A DNA stretch of 45,778 nucleotides from the NCBI GenBank assembly GCA_002686265.1, contig NZBA01000037.1:1-45778 (forward strand). Reading direction: 5' to 3'. The stretch is from Planctomycetota bacterium. Lineage in GTDB: Bacteria; Planctomycetota; UBA1135; GCA-002686595. The translations under genes were made by a program, and so were the position numbers. Below the pieces are notes generated by a model. That model saw nothing but the letters and a program-made list of their open reading frames with translations, did not search any database and had not been told where the DNA came from. Positions 18,647 through 26,664 of this stretch are shown here, piece by piece (position 1 is the first letter of the stretch; every line of letters begins with the position of its first letter).

Positions 18647-20629
18647 TCAGTTGCCGCCGATCTTGAGCTCGATCGTCAGACGTTTGCCGTCGGCGACGTT
18701 GATCGTCTTCTGATTCTGCTGCAGGTCGCCCATGTCCAGCAGGAAGTCACCGCCTCCCCGGCCCGCGCGCGGCGGCATGGCGTTCAGGCGGTAGCTGCCG
18801 GGAGAGATGTTGGCCAGGACGTACTTGCCCGAGGCGTTGCTGCGCGCCTGATAGAAGCGCGGGATGCCGCTGGTGCGGCCGTTGACCCGCAGATCGACCC
18901 GCGAGCCGGCGACCGCCTGTCCGGTGGCGTCGAGCACGACTCCCGAGATCGTCCCTCCGGCCATCAGCTCGATCGTCCCGACCGAGGTGTCACCGCCCTC
19001 GCTGACGAGAATCTCCTGCTTGATGAACTCGCAGTGAGCGCCCGACTTGACGCGGATCTGGTAGGTCTCGGGCATCAGGTTCGAGAGGGTGAACGAGCCG
19101 TCCGCCGCCGTGGTCACCTGAGCCTTCGAGGCGTTCGTGGGCATCATGTCACCCATCATCCGATCGAACTCGCTGTCGGTCCAAGTGTTGTCGTGCGTCG
19201 TGATGCGGGCGCGCCCGACCGGATTCCCGGCTCCGTCGACGACCACCCCGGAGATCGAGCCGCCCGAGGTCATGCGCACCATCACGCCTTTGACGACGCC
19301 GCCCTGGTCCACCCGGAAGGGATCGGAATAGGAGCCCGCGAAACCCTTGGCGCGGGCCTCGACAACGTAGTTCCCCGGCGGCACGTCCGTCAGGCGGTAG
19401 GAACCGTCGCGGCTGCGGAAGTCGCGCTTGATCTTGGTCTGGCTCGTGGCCGGGTGGTTCTCGTAGGTCTGGCGCAGGATGCAGGTGAAGCTCGTGAGCG
19501 GCTCGCCCGAGGCGAGGGAGATGACCGTCCCCGACACGCTGGCCTGGGGCGACATCTCGATCACCACGTTGATCGAACCCGTGTCGGCGCGGACATTGTT
19601 GATCGCCTTGTAGCCGGGCTTCTTGACCGCGAGGGTGTACTTGCCGGCGTTGAGGGCCTGCAGGCAGAACTCGCCCTTGGCGTCGGTGACGGCGGCGTCG
19701 CGGCACTGCTGCGTGCTGTTGGAGTAGGCGATGGCCACCACGTTCGCACCCTCGATGGGGGTCTGGGTCGTGTCGAACACGCGCCCGCAGATCATCTCCG
19801 CCACCTCGAGGGTGACGTCGCGCTCGAAGGCGGGCTTGCCTGAGTCGAAGGTGAGGCCGTTGATGAAGGCGTTGCCGAAGCCCTCGGCTGCGACGCTGAG
19901 GGCCTTGTTGCCGGGGTCGAGGTTGGTGAACTCGTAGTAGCCCGACGCATCGCTCGCCGTCGTGTGGTCGTGCTCGGTCGCCTCGTTCATGGCGTAGAAC
20001 ATGCTGTCGAGGTGCAGCGTGGCGTCGGGCACCGCGCCGCCGGTCACGTCGCGCACGTAGCCGCGCAGGGTCACGCCTCCCATCATCACGATCGGCGGCT
20101 GCTCGAAGCGACCTTCGGCCCCGACCGTGACGCCTTCCAGCTCGGCCTTGGAGTAGTCGGCGTGCTTGACCGTCAGGGAGTAGCTCTCGAAGGGCTCGAC
20201 CTGCTCGAAGGCGAAGGCACCCTGCGCGTCCGTCTTGGTGCGCCGCTCGCCCGTGCGATCCACCGGGTCGTTCACGAACACCAAGGTCGAGAGAGATGCT
20301 CTTCCCAGCACGATGGTCGCGCCGACCACAGGCGCGCCGCGCTCGTTCTGCACCGAGCCGGCGAGGGCGTTGTCGAAGCCTTCATTCAGGCCCGCCCGGG
20401 CCGTGGGAGTCTCGCCGACTTGGGCGGGGGTGGCGATGTCGCGCCCGCTGCCGGAGTCGGGGCCGCGCAGCTCGGCGGGGGGCGGTTGGGGGTCGTCCTC
20501 GGTGGGAGCGACGGCCTCGGGACCCAGACCGCCCGTGGCCGTCGTGCCGCCGTCTTCCGCGAGTTTGAGGGCGAAGAAGAGTGCGCCGGCCGCGGCGATC
20601 ACGATCACGAGGACGAGGAGGGACTTCAT
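18647..20629 (-). CDS. Membrane-anchored protein with tandem carboxypeptidase-regulatory-like beta domains
   Basis: The 660-residue protein begins with one hydrophobic segment (residues 3-21) not followed by a clear cleavage site, so it is probably anchored in the inner membrane with the rest outside. A disordered Pro/Glu/Asp linker leads into about six consecutive Ig-like beta domains of the CarboxypepD_reg/Cna-B type. They are recognised by the recurring pattern G-x-V-x-D-x-x-G-x-P-V-x-G-A, later (D)-G-x-(F/Y)-x-(L/F)-x-x-(L/V)-x-P-G-x-Y. Examples are SGVVVDGAGNPVGRARI and SGVVLDATGQAVAGSRV. It is probably structural or adhesive in the cell envelope. The 227 bases upstream contain a 12-bp tandem repeat. 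Confidence 0.85.
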   Translation of the reverse strand: MKSLLVLVIVIAAAGALFFALKLAEDGGTTATGGLGPEAVAPTEDDPQPPPAELRGPDSGSGRDIATPAQVGETPTARAGLNEGFDNALAGSVQNERGAPVVGATIVLGRASLSTLVFVNDPVDRTGERRTKTDAQGAFAFEQVEPFESYSLTVKHADYSKAELEGVTVGAEGRFEQPPIVMMGGVTLRGYVRDVTGGAVPDATLHLDSMFYAMNEATEHDHTTASDASGYYEFTNLDPGNKALSVAAEGFGNAFINGLTFDSGKPAFERDVTLEVAEMICGRVFDTTQTPIEGANVVAIAYSNSTQQCRDAAVTDAKGEFCLQALNAGKYTLAVKKPGYKAINNVRADTGSINVVIEMSPQASVSGTVISLASGEPLTSFTCILRQTYENHPATSQTKIKRDFRSRDGSYRLTDVPPGNYVVEARAKGFAGSYSDPFRVDQGGVVKGVMVRMTSGGSISGVVVDGAGNPVGRARITTHDNTWTDSEFDRMMGDMMPTNASKAQVTTAADGSFTLSNLMPETYQIRVKSGAHCEFIKQEILVSEGGDTSVGTIELMAGGTISGVVLDATGQAVAGSRVDLRVNGRTSGIPRFYQARSNASGKYVLANISPGSYRLNAMPPRAGRGGGDFLLDMGDLQQNQKTINVADGKRLTIELKIGGN

Positions 20630-20800
20630 CGGCAGTCAGGGTCTGGAGTGGAGCGCGCCCGCTGGTGAGTGGGCGGGCGGCAAAGGTCGAGAGCGTCGTG
20701 CGGTTGGAAGAGGTCCGGCGGAAGATCGCTGAAATGATACTGATCGGGCGCCCTGCCCGACCGGAGCCGACACCGTGGACGCGCCGGGAGCCCGCGTCTT

Positions 20801-20824
20801 CCCGGGAAACGGCCCGGGAAACGG
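20801..20824. repeat. Two tandem copies of a 12-bp unit
   Basis: CCCGGGAAACGG occurs twice in direct succession in the intergenic region upstream of the beta-domain membrane protein gene. Each copy contains the palindrome CCCGGG. No function is evident; replication slippage is the simple explanation. Confidence 0.6.
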
Positions 20825-20856
20825 CTCTTGAGGGACCCGCGGGGGCTCTCCACGGC

Positions 20857-21450
20857 TCAGGAGCGTCCGGCCGCGGCGAGCACGGCGGAGGAGCCCTCGG
20901 GGCGGGGGCCGGGCCAGCGCGACTCGCCCATGATCTGGGCGCCGAGGAAGTAGGCGAAGAGCAGGAGCTCGAAGTCCAGGCGCCGGCCGACTTCGATCGA
21001 CACCCCTCGGCCGAAGGCGTGTCCGTGGATGCGGGCCACCTCGCCGGTCTTGGGGGCGACGAGGCGCCAGCCCTTGCGCAGGCCCGGCAGGGGGACGATG
21101 CGGAACGGGCGCCCGCCGGTCGAGATGGAGATCTCGCGCGAGACGAAGCTCCAGCGCAGGGAGGCTCCCAGCCATTCGCGCCCCTCGGTCCACAAGGAGA
21201 ACTGGCTGCGGAGGAGGCCCGGGTCGCGGCGGAAGAGGAGGAGCTCGCCCTTCACGGGCGTGTAGCTCCCGCCGACGATCATGCCCCAGCGGTTGCGCTC
21301 CATGCGGACGACCCCCAACTCCCCGTCTCGGTCGGAGACGACGTGGCGCCGGCGGAACAGCCCCCGGATGCGGACTTGGTAGGAGGCGGTGTGGTCTCTC
21401 TGGCTCATTCGGTCAGCGGGGACCCGGCGCGAGCCGGGTGTGTTCTCCAT
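20857..21450 (-). CDS. Unknown protein, possibly LURP-one/scramblase-like beta fold
   Basis: I do not recognise this 197-residue protein. It is rich in short beta-forming segments with alternating charged and aromatic residues (YQVRIRGLFRRRHVV, GELGVVRMERNRW, RWSFVSREISIST, FRIVPLPGLRKGWRLV, FELLLFAYFLGAQIMGE). The order, ending in one hydrophobic helix-like segment, recalls LURP-one-related/phospholipid-scramblase-like proteins, in which a beta barrel surrounds a C-terminal hydrophobic helix. That likeness is a visual impression only. A second ATG at 21408 (MSQRDHT) is an equally good start. It lies on the same strand as the MerR gene upstream (72-base gap) and could be co-transcribed with it. 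Confidence 0.65.
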   Translation of the reverse strand: MENTPGSRRVPADRMSQRDHTASYQVRIRGLFRRRHVVSDRDGELGVVRMERNRWGMIVGGSYTPVKGELLLFRRDPGLLRSQFSLWTEGREWLGASLRWSFVSREISISTGGRPFRIVPLPGLRKGWRLVAPKTGEVARIHGHAFGRGVSIEVGRRLDFELLLFAYFLGAQIMGESRWPGPRPEGSSAVLAAAGRS

Positions 21451-21522
21451 CGGCAGGATTGCCCTGGGCCTTGGGGCTCGGCGGCGAGGGACGCCGTGGC
21501 GGGCCGACGCGCGTGCCGGAAA

Positions 21523-21996
21523 TCAGAACAGGGCGCTCAGGAGGGCCGGGAGTGCAGCTCCCGTCCGTGCGCAGGGCTCGCAGTAGTTGTTTTCGGGATC
21601 GGGAGAGTGTTCGCATCCGTCGCAGGAATCGAGCTTGCCGAGGGCCGAGCGGATGCTCGCGCTCTGCTCGTCGAGCATCTGCATGCGTTTGCCCAAGAGC
21701 TCCAGGTGCTCCTCGAGGGCACGTCGCGTTCGTTCCAGGAGGTCCCCGTTGTCCTCCAGAGCCTCGCGCGATCCCATCAGGTCCCGGATGCCGTCGAGGT
21801 GCAACCCCAGTTCTTGCAGGTTGCGGATCAAGAGCACGCGATGGACGTCGGTCGGGCGGTAGTAGCGGAAACCGCCCGCGCTGCGCGAGGCGGGGCTGAG
21901 CAGCCCCAGCTCCTCGTAGTAGCGCAGGGTGCGCAGGTTGGTCTGCGCCGCTTCGGCGAAGTCTCCGATCTTCAGCAGTCCGTTCGTCTCCCTCAT
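21523..21996 (-). CDS. MerR-family transcriptional regulator with C-terminal cysteine cluster
   Basis: The 157-residue protein has a winged helix-turn-helix at residues 6-75 (LLKIGDFAEAAQTNLRTLRYYEELGLL, here split by its recognition helix), with R-Y-Y-E-E-L-G-L-L typical of MerR. A long dimerisation helix follows (residues 80-125), then a tail rich in cysteine, CDGCEHSPDPENNYCEPC. That C-x2-C ... C-x2-C tail suggests a metal or thiol-redox sensor. Such regulators twist the promoter spacer to activate transcription. The start at 21996 puts the DNA-binding domain five residues in; ATGs at 22011 and 22041 are also possible. It diverges from the zinc peptidase gene, a plausible target. Confidence 0.85.
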   Translation of the reverse strand: MRETNGLLKIGDFAEAAQTNLRTLRYYEELGLLSPASRSAGGFRYYRPTDVHRVLLIRNLQELGLHLDGIRDLMGSREALEDNGDLLERTRRALEEHLELLGKRMQMLDEQSASIRSALGKLDSCDGCEHSPDPENNYCEPCARTGAALPALLSALF

Positions 21997-22184
21997 GCGC
22001 GCCGGGGACATCGTGCCCCAGGTTCGTCCTTCACCCGGCATGATAGTGGAGGTTGTGGGCCGGAGGGAACCCAAAGTGCCCCGCGAGCCGCCCGGTCGCC
22101 CAAGTCCGGGGAGAAGGGCTCTCACTCGGCCCGCCCAGACCGTATAGGAGGGGCTCTCGAATCCGCCTGAAAAGGAAGCCGACC

Positions 22185-22853
22185 ATGTACTTCGAATACC
22201 TTCTGATCACGACCGTCTTCGCTCTCCCGGCCATCTGGGCCTCCTTGCGCGTCAAGACCGTCTTCCGCCGCTACGAGAAGGTCGGCGTGCGCTCGGGCAT
22301 GACGGGCGCCCAGGCGGCCGCCGCCGTCGCCCGCGCCGGTGGGGCCGAGGTCTCCATCGAGCGCCACGCCGGGTTCCTCTCCGACCACTACGATCCGCGC
22401 ACCAAGACCCTGCGCCTGTCGCCGCAGGTCCACGACGGGCGCTCGATCTCCTCGATCGCCGTCGGCGCCCACGAGGCCGGCCACGCGATCCAGGACGTTG
22501 CGGGCTACGTGCCCCTCGGCCTGCGCAGCAAGCTCGTGCCGGTGACGATGATCGGTTCTCAGCTCTGGGGGCCGCTGCTGCTGCTGGCGTACTTCGCCAG
22601 CATCCCGGGCTTGATCTGGCTCGCGATCGGCGCCTTTGCCTTGACGGTCGTCTTCCAGCTCGTGACCCTGCCGGTCGAGTTCAACGCCAGCAGCCGCGCC
22701 AAGGCGGTCTTGGCCTCGACCGGAATCGTTCAGACCCAGGAGGAGGCCCTCGGGGTCGAGAAGGTCCTCGGCGCCGCGGCCATGACCTACGTCGCCGCCG
22801 CCCTGCAGGCGATCCTGACCCTCGTCTACCTCGTCCTGCGCACGCGGGACTGA
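22185..22853 (+). CDS. Membrane zinc metallopeptidase (YugP/Zn_peptidase_2 family)
   Basis: This 222-residue integral membrane protein has an N-terminal membrane segment (residues 5-20), a zinc site HEAGH (H96, E97, H100) in VGAHEAGHAIQDVAGY, a pair of hydrophobic segments after residue 115, and a last one near the C-terminus. The segment VTLPVEFNASSRAKAVL matches the conserved P-V-E-F-(D/N)-A-S-x-R-A motif of the YugP group, in which the glutamate or asparagine region helps bind metal. The substrate is unknown. The start is set by an upstream purine-rich AAAGGAAG about 7 bases before the ATG. It is followed by pgi after 41 bases and may be co-transcribed. Confidence 0.92.
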   Translation: MYFEYLLITTVFALPAIWASLRVKTVFRRYEKVGVRSGMTGAQAAAAVARAGGAEVSIERHAGFLSDHYDPRTKTLRLSPQVHDGRSISSIAVGAHEAGHAIQDVAGYVPLGLRSKLVPVTMIGSQLWGPLLLLAYFASIPGLIWLAIGAFALTVVFQLVTLPVEFNASSRAKAVLASTGIVQTQEEALGVEKVLGAAAMTYVAAALQAILTLVYLVLRTRD

Positions 22854-22894
22854 GGGCGACGCTCCCATCCGTCCCCCGACAGCACTCCTCGCCC

Positions 22895-24286
22895 ATGGTT
22901 CCCCTGCAGCTGGACTACACCGCCGCCCTCGCCGACGCCGTCGGTCCCGAGCACGGGATCGCTGAAGCGGACCTCGAGGCCCTCGCCGCGCCCTCGGCCC
23001 GAGCCCTGCGGGCGGTCCTCGCCCGCCGCGAGCGCGACCTGCGCTGGCTCGACCTGCCGCGGGCGGACGACGTCCGCGCGCGCATCGACGAGTACGCAGC
23101 CTCGGTCGCCGGGCGCTTCGAGAACGTGGTCGTGCTCGGTATCGGCGGCTCGGCCCTGGGGAACACGGCTCTGTTCACCGCCCTGTGCGGCCCCTTCCAC
23201 AACCTGTGCCCGCCGGCGGGCCTCCCGCGCCTGTTCGTGCTCGACAACGTCGATCCGGACCTGATCGGCGAGTGGATCGAGCGCTTCGACCCTGCCAAGA
23301 CGCTCTTCAACGTGATCAGCAAGTCCGGCGGCACGGCGGAGACGATGAGCCAGTTCCTGATCTTCCGCAGCCTGCTCGTCGAGAGCCTCGGGGAGGAGGG
23401 GCACCGCGACCACGTCGTGATCACGACCGACGCCGAGAAGGGCGTCTTGCGCGAGGTCGTCGAGCGCGAGGGCTACGCCTCCTTCGTCGTCCCCGAGGGC
23501 GTCGGCGGTCGCTTCAGCGTGCTCTCGCCCGTCGGCTTGGTCTCCTCGTCCCTGGTCGGCGTGGACATCGATGGCCTCGCGGCCGGCGCCGCGGCCATGG
23601 CGCGCCGCTGCGAGAGCGAACGCCTCACCGACAACCCGGCCCTGATCTACGCCGCGCTGCAGTGGTGGATGCAGGCCCGGGGGAACAAGCCCGTCTCGGT
23701 CACCTTCGCCTACAGCCACCGCCTGCGAAACCTGGGCGACTGGTACGCGCAGCTACTGGCCGAGTCGATCGGCAAGCGCGTGACGCGCGCCGGTGCGGAG
23801 TGCTTCGCCGGACCTACGCCGGTGCGCGCCGTGGGTGTGACCGACCAGCACAGCCAGGTCCAACTCTACGTCGAGGGACCGCACGACAAGTGGTTCACTA
23901 TGCTCAGCGTCGGTAGCGCCCAGCGCGAGGTGACGATCCCCGCCGTGCCCGAGGGCCTGGAGGCCCTCGACTACCTCAGCGGCCGCGACCTGGGCGAGCT
24001 CTTCGCCGCCGAGCGCGACGGCACGCGCGTCGCCCTGCGCGAAGCCTCGCGCCCCAGCGTGAGCGTCCTCTTCCCGACCGTTGACGCCCACAGCGTCGGC
24101 CAGTACCTGTTCCTGATGGAGCTGGCGGTGGCAGTGATGGGCGAGCACTACGACGTGGACGCCTTCGACCAGCCGGGCGTCGAGGCGGGCAAGCTCGCCG
24201 CCTACGCCCTGATGGGCCGCGCGGGCCACGAGGAGCGGCGCGCCGCGATCGAAGCTGCCGCGGCGGGCGCCGCGCGGGTCGTCTGA
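22895..24286 (+). CDS. pgi: Glucose-6-phosphate isomerase
   Basis: Pgi interconverts glucose 6-phosphate and fructose 6-phosphate in glycolysis and gluconeogenesis. The 463-residue protein is of the shorter bacterial type. Sugar-phosphate binding motifs are GIGGSALG (residues 83-90) and ISKSGGTAET (141-150). The later signature SHRLRNLGDWYAQLLAESIG carries the catalytic glutamate region, then VTDQHSQVQL supplies the ring-opening histidine, and GVEAGKLAAYALMG the C-terminal lysine. Length and motifs indicate an intact enzyme. It starts 41 bases after the zinc peptidase gene and ends 6 bases before the universal stress protein gene, so the three probably form an operon. Confidence 0.95.
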   Translation: MVPLQLDYTAALADAVGPEHGIAEADLEALAAPSARALRAVLARRERDLRWLDLPRADDVRARIDEYAASVAGRFENVVVLGIGGSALGNTALFTALCGPFHNLCPPAGLPRLFVLDNVDPDLIGEWIERFDPAKTLFNVISKSGGTAETMSQFLIFRSLLVESLGEEGHRDHVVITTDAEKGVLREVVEREGYASFVVPEGVGGRFSVLSPVGLVSSSLVGVDIDGLAAGAAAMARRCESERLTDNPALIYAALQWWMQARGNKPVSVTFAYSHRLRNLGDWYAQLLAESIGKRVTRAGAECFAGPTPVRAVGVTDQHSQVQLYVEGPHDKWFTMLSVGSAQREVTIPAVPEGLEALDYLSGRDLGELFAAERDGTRVALREASRPSVSVLFPTVDAHSVGQYLFLMELAVAVMGEHYDVDAFDQPGVEAGKLAAYALMGRAGHEERRAAIEAAAAGAARVV

Positions 24287-24292
24287 GCGCCG

Positions 24293-25219
24293 ATGGAACA
24301 CTGCCAGCGCATCCTCGTCGGCCTGGATCTGGCCGGAGACGCGGTCTCGCCGGGGAGCTGGAACGCCCTGGAACAGGGCCTGTGGCTGGCGCGCTCGGTG
24401 GGCGGTTCGGTGACCTTGCTGCACTCGGTATTCCGCCCGCGCTACCGGGACGCGGCCGGCGTGGCGCGGCCGGTCGGGCCGGACCGGCCCGACGGGCGTG
24501 GGGCCGCCGCCTTGGGGCGTGCCCTCGGTGAGGCGCGGCGCCTGGGTGTGTCCGCCGAGCTGGAGGTCACCACCGAACGCGCCTGGCTGGACGCCACGCG
24601 CCGCGCCCTGCGCGGCGAGATTGACCTGGTGGTGGTCGGCAAGCGCAACGAGTTCGCTGCCGACGGGCGCGGCCTGGGGACGGTGGCGGTCAAGCTCCTG
24701 CGCAAGTGCCCCTGTCCGATCTGGGCCGTGAAGCCCGGGCACGACCTCGTTCACCGCATGGTGCTGGCCGCCAGCGACCTCAGCCCGGTGGCCGACGAGG
24801 CCGTCCGCGACGCGGCTTGGATCGCGGGCCGCGGGGAGAGCCAGCTCACGGTCGTCCACGCCTGGTGCACGCCGCTCGACCTGCGCGAGCGACGCGAGGA
24901 ATTGGGAGTCGATGTCTACGAGGAGCTGCGCGACGCCCTGCGCAACGGCGCCGGCGAGCACATCCGCGCCACGATCGCCGCCGGACCCGCACCGACGGTG
25001 GAGAGCGAGGTGCTCTTCGGCAAGGGACGCCCCGCGGGAGTGATCCGCGAGGCGGTCGATCACCTCGACCCGGATCTGTTGGTGTTGGGCACGGTCTCGA
25101 CCCCCGACCTCCCCGGGCGCTCCTTCGGCTCGACGGGCGAACGGGTTCTCGACCGCGTCGACTGCTCCCTGCTGGCGCTCAAGCCGGCGGAGTTCCGCTC
25201 GTCGGTGAATCCCGACTGA
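24293..25219 (+). CDS. Tandem-domain universal stress protein
   Basis: The 308-residue protein contains two UspA domains (about residues 1-150 and 155-300). The first starts with RILVGLDLAGDAV and ends GTVAVKLLRKCPCPIWAVKP; the second starts with MVLAASDLSPVADEAVRDAAW and ends GSTGERVLDRVDCSLLALKP. In the first domain G-x-x-A-V-K replaces the glycine-rich ATP loop G-x2-G-x9-G-(S/T), whereas the second keeps a G-R-S-F-G-S-T-G-E-R-V run. ATP binding may thus be confined to the second half. Such proteins are cytoplasmic and respond to starvation or stress. It begins 6 bases after pgi, which points to co-regulation with central carbon metabolism. Confidence 0.9.
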   Translation: MEHCQRILVGLDLAGDAVSPGSWNALEQGLWLARSVGGSVTLLHSVFRPRYRDAAGVARPVGPDRPDGRGAAALGRALGEARRLGVSAELEVTTERAWLDATRRALRGEIDLVVVGKRNEFAADGRGLGTVAVKLLRKCPCPIWAVKPGHDLVHRMVLAASDLSPVADEAVRDAAWIAGRGESQLTVVHAWCTPLDLRERREELGVDVYEELRDALRNGAGEHIRATIAAGPAPTVESEVLFGKGRPAGVIREAVDHLDPDLLVLGTVSTPDLPGRSFGSTGERVLDRVDCSLLALKPAEFRSSVNPD

Positions 25220-25385
25220 GCGGCGGCGCGGCGCGGCGGGCGCGGCGTGCGGTGGCCGGCGGGTGGCGCCGATCCTCTCCGAGACGATCTTCAGCCAGGC
25301 GGCGTGGACGTCCGATGCTCGTCGTGGGACCTCCGGTGGGGGAGGACGAGCAGGCCCGCCCGCGCCCCCGGCTTGGCGCAGACCC

Positions 25386-26594
25386 ATGAACAAGCGCCTG
25401 GACTCGGAGATCTCGAGTAGCGGTGGCAAGCTGGAGGACCGGCAATGCGCCGATTCCGCGGTCGAATCGAATCGTCCGCCCGGGGGCGAGCCGGCGCGGG
25501 CGGGGCTTGGGAGCGGAGGAGAGCGGGGAACCTCGTCGGACCTTCGCGCGAGCGAGCTGATCATCGATTCCCTCGGAGCGGAGTACGACGGACTGCGTGA
25601 CGACTACGTCCGCTCTCGCTCGTCATCGACCCTCTTCCACCTCACGGGATGGTCCCGTGCCGTCGAGCGGGCGTTCGGTGCCGGGCGCCGGGACCTCGTC
25701 GCCACCGAAGGGGGCCGCATCGTCGGTGTCCTCCCGCTCTCGAGCTGCCGGCGCGCCCTGGGTGGGCACTACTGGATCTCGGCCCCGTGGGGGGTCTATG
25801 GCGGGCCGCTAGCCGATCGCCCCGACATCTCCGCGCAGCTCGTGGCGGTGGCGCGGGAGCGAGCGGAGGCGGCCGGCGTCGGTCGCATCGAGCTGCGCTG
25901 CCGCGAGGACCCGGGGCTGGGGGAGCTCGTCGCCTCGGACCTCTACTGTACTTTCCGCAAGCCGCTGCCCGAGCGCGAGGAGGACGTCCGACGCACCTTC
26001 CCGAGGACCGAGCGCAAGGCCCTGCGCCATGCGGCCGAGCGCGACGATCTGTGGGTCGAGGAGGGGCACCACCTGCGGCCCGACCTCGAGCGCCTGTTCC
26101 TCTCCAGCAAGCGTGGCCTCGGCTCGCCCGGTCTCCCCGAACGCTGGTGGGACGCCCTCGAGGCGGAGCTCGGCGAGCAGTACGTCCTGCACGCCGCCCG
26201 CCGTGGCGGCGAACTGCTCGCCGTCAGCCTGACCTTTCTGCACGGCGGCGAGGCGGCCATGTACTACATCGGCACCGCGCCCGAGGCGAACCGGCGCTAT
26301 CGCGCCACGACCTTCCTGATCGCCAGCTGCATGGAGTGGAGCGTCCGGCATGGCTACCGGCTCTTCGACCTCGGCCGCTCGCGCCGCGACTCGGGCGCCT
26401 GCACGTTCAAGGTCAACCAGGGCTTCGAGCCCGAGCCGCTCCACTACCGGTTCGCGCTCTCGAGCGCCGGTGCGGGGGTGCCTTCCTTCCATCCGTCGAA
26501 CCCGAGGACGGCTCTGCTCCGCCGGACGTGGTCGCGCCTTCCCCTGTGGGCCTGCGGCGCCCTCTCGGGGAGACTCGCGACGTTCCTTCCCTGA
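25386..26594 (+). CDS. FemAB-like GNAT-fold protein
   Basis: After about 60 disordered residues, the 402-residue protein shows the double-GNAT organisation of the FemAB/BioF2-like family: LFHLTGWSRAVERAFG, LVATEGGRIVGVLPL, WISAPWGVYGGPLAD, and in the second half YVLHAARRGGELLAVSLTF, MYYIGTAPEANRRYRATTF and a closing FDLGRSRRDSGACTFKVNQG. This set matches the FemAB proteins associated with XrtA exosortase/exopolysaccharide systems. The usual FemAB role is adding amino acids to peptidoglycan or another surface polymer; the substrate here is unknown. No exosortase is in the window. The start at 25386 was picked over the longer frame because the upstream part lacks protein-like composition. It stands alone, 166 bases after the stress protein gene. 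Confidence 0.82.
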   Translation: MNKRLDSEISSSGGKLEDRQCADSAVESNRPPGGEPARAGLGSGGERGTSSDLRASELIIDSLGAEYDGLRDDYVRSRSSSTLFHLTGWSRAVERAFGAGRRDLVATEGGRIVGVLPLSSCRRALGGHYWISAPWGVYGGPLADRPDISAQLVAVARERAEAAGVGRIELRCREDPGLGELVASDLYCTFRKPLPEREEDVRRTFPRTERKALRHAAERDDLWVEEGHHLRPDLERLFLSSKRGLGSPGLPERWWDALEAELGEQYVLHAARRGGELLAVSLTFLHGGEAAMYYIGTAPEANRRYRATTFLIASCMEWSVRHGYRLFDLGRSRRDSGACTFKVNQGFEPEPLHYRFALSSAGAGVPSFHPSNPRTALLRRTWSRLPLWACGALSGRLATFLP

Positions 26595-26664
26595 GTCGGC
26601 CCGGGTCCGGGCGCCGGAGGCGAGCCGGTTGCCGGGGAGGCGGACCTGCTAGGCTTGAGGTTCC

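Noticed and set aside
18051..18713. Plus-strand frames opposite the SprT-like gene
   Set aside because: They are shadows: Arg/Gly-rich and without motifs, while the minus strand has the HELLH zinc site.
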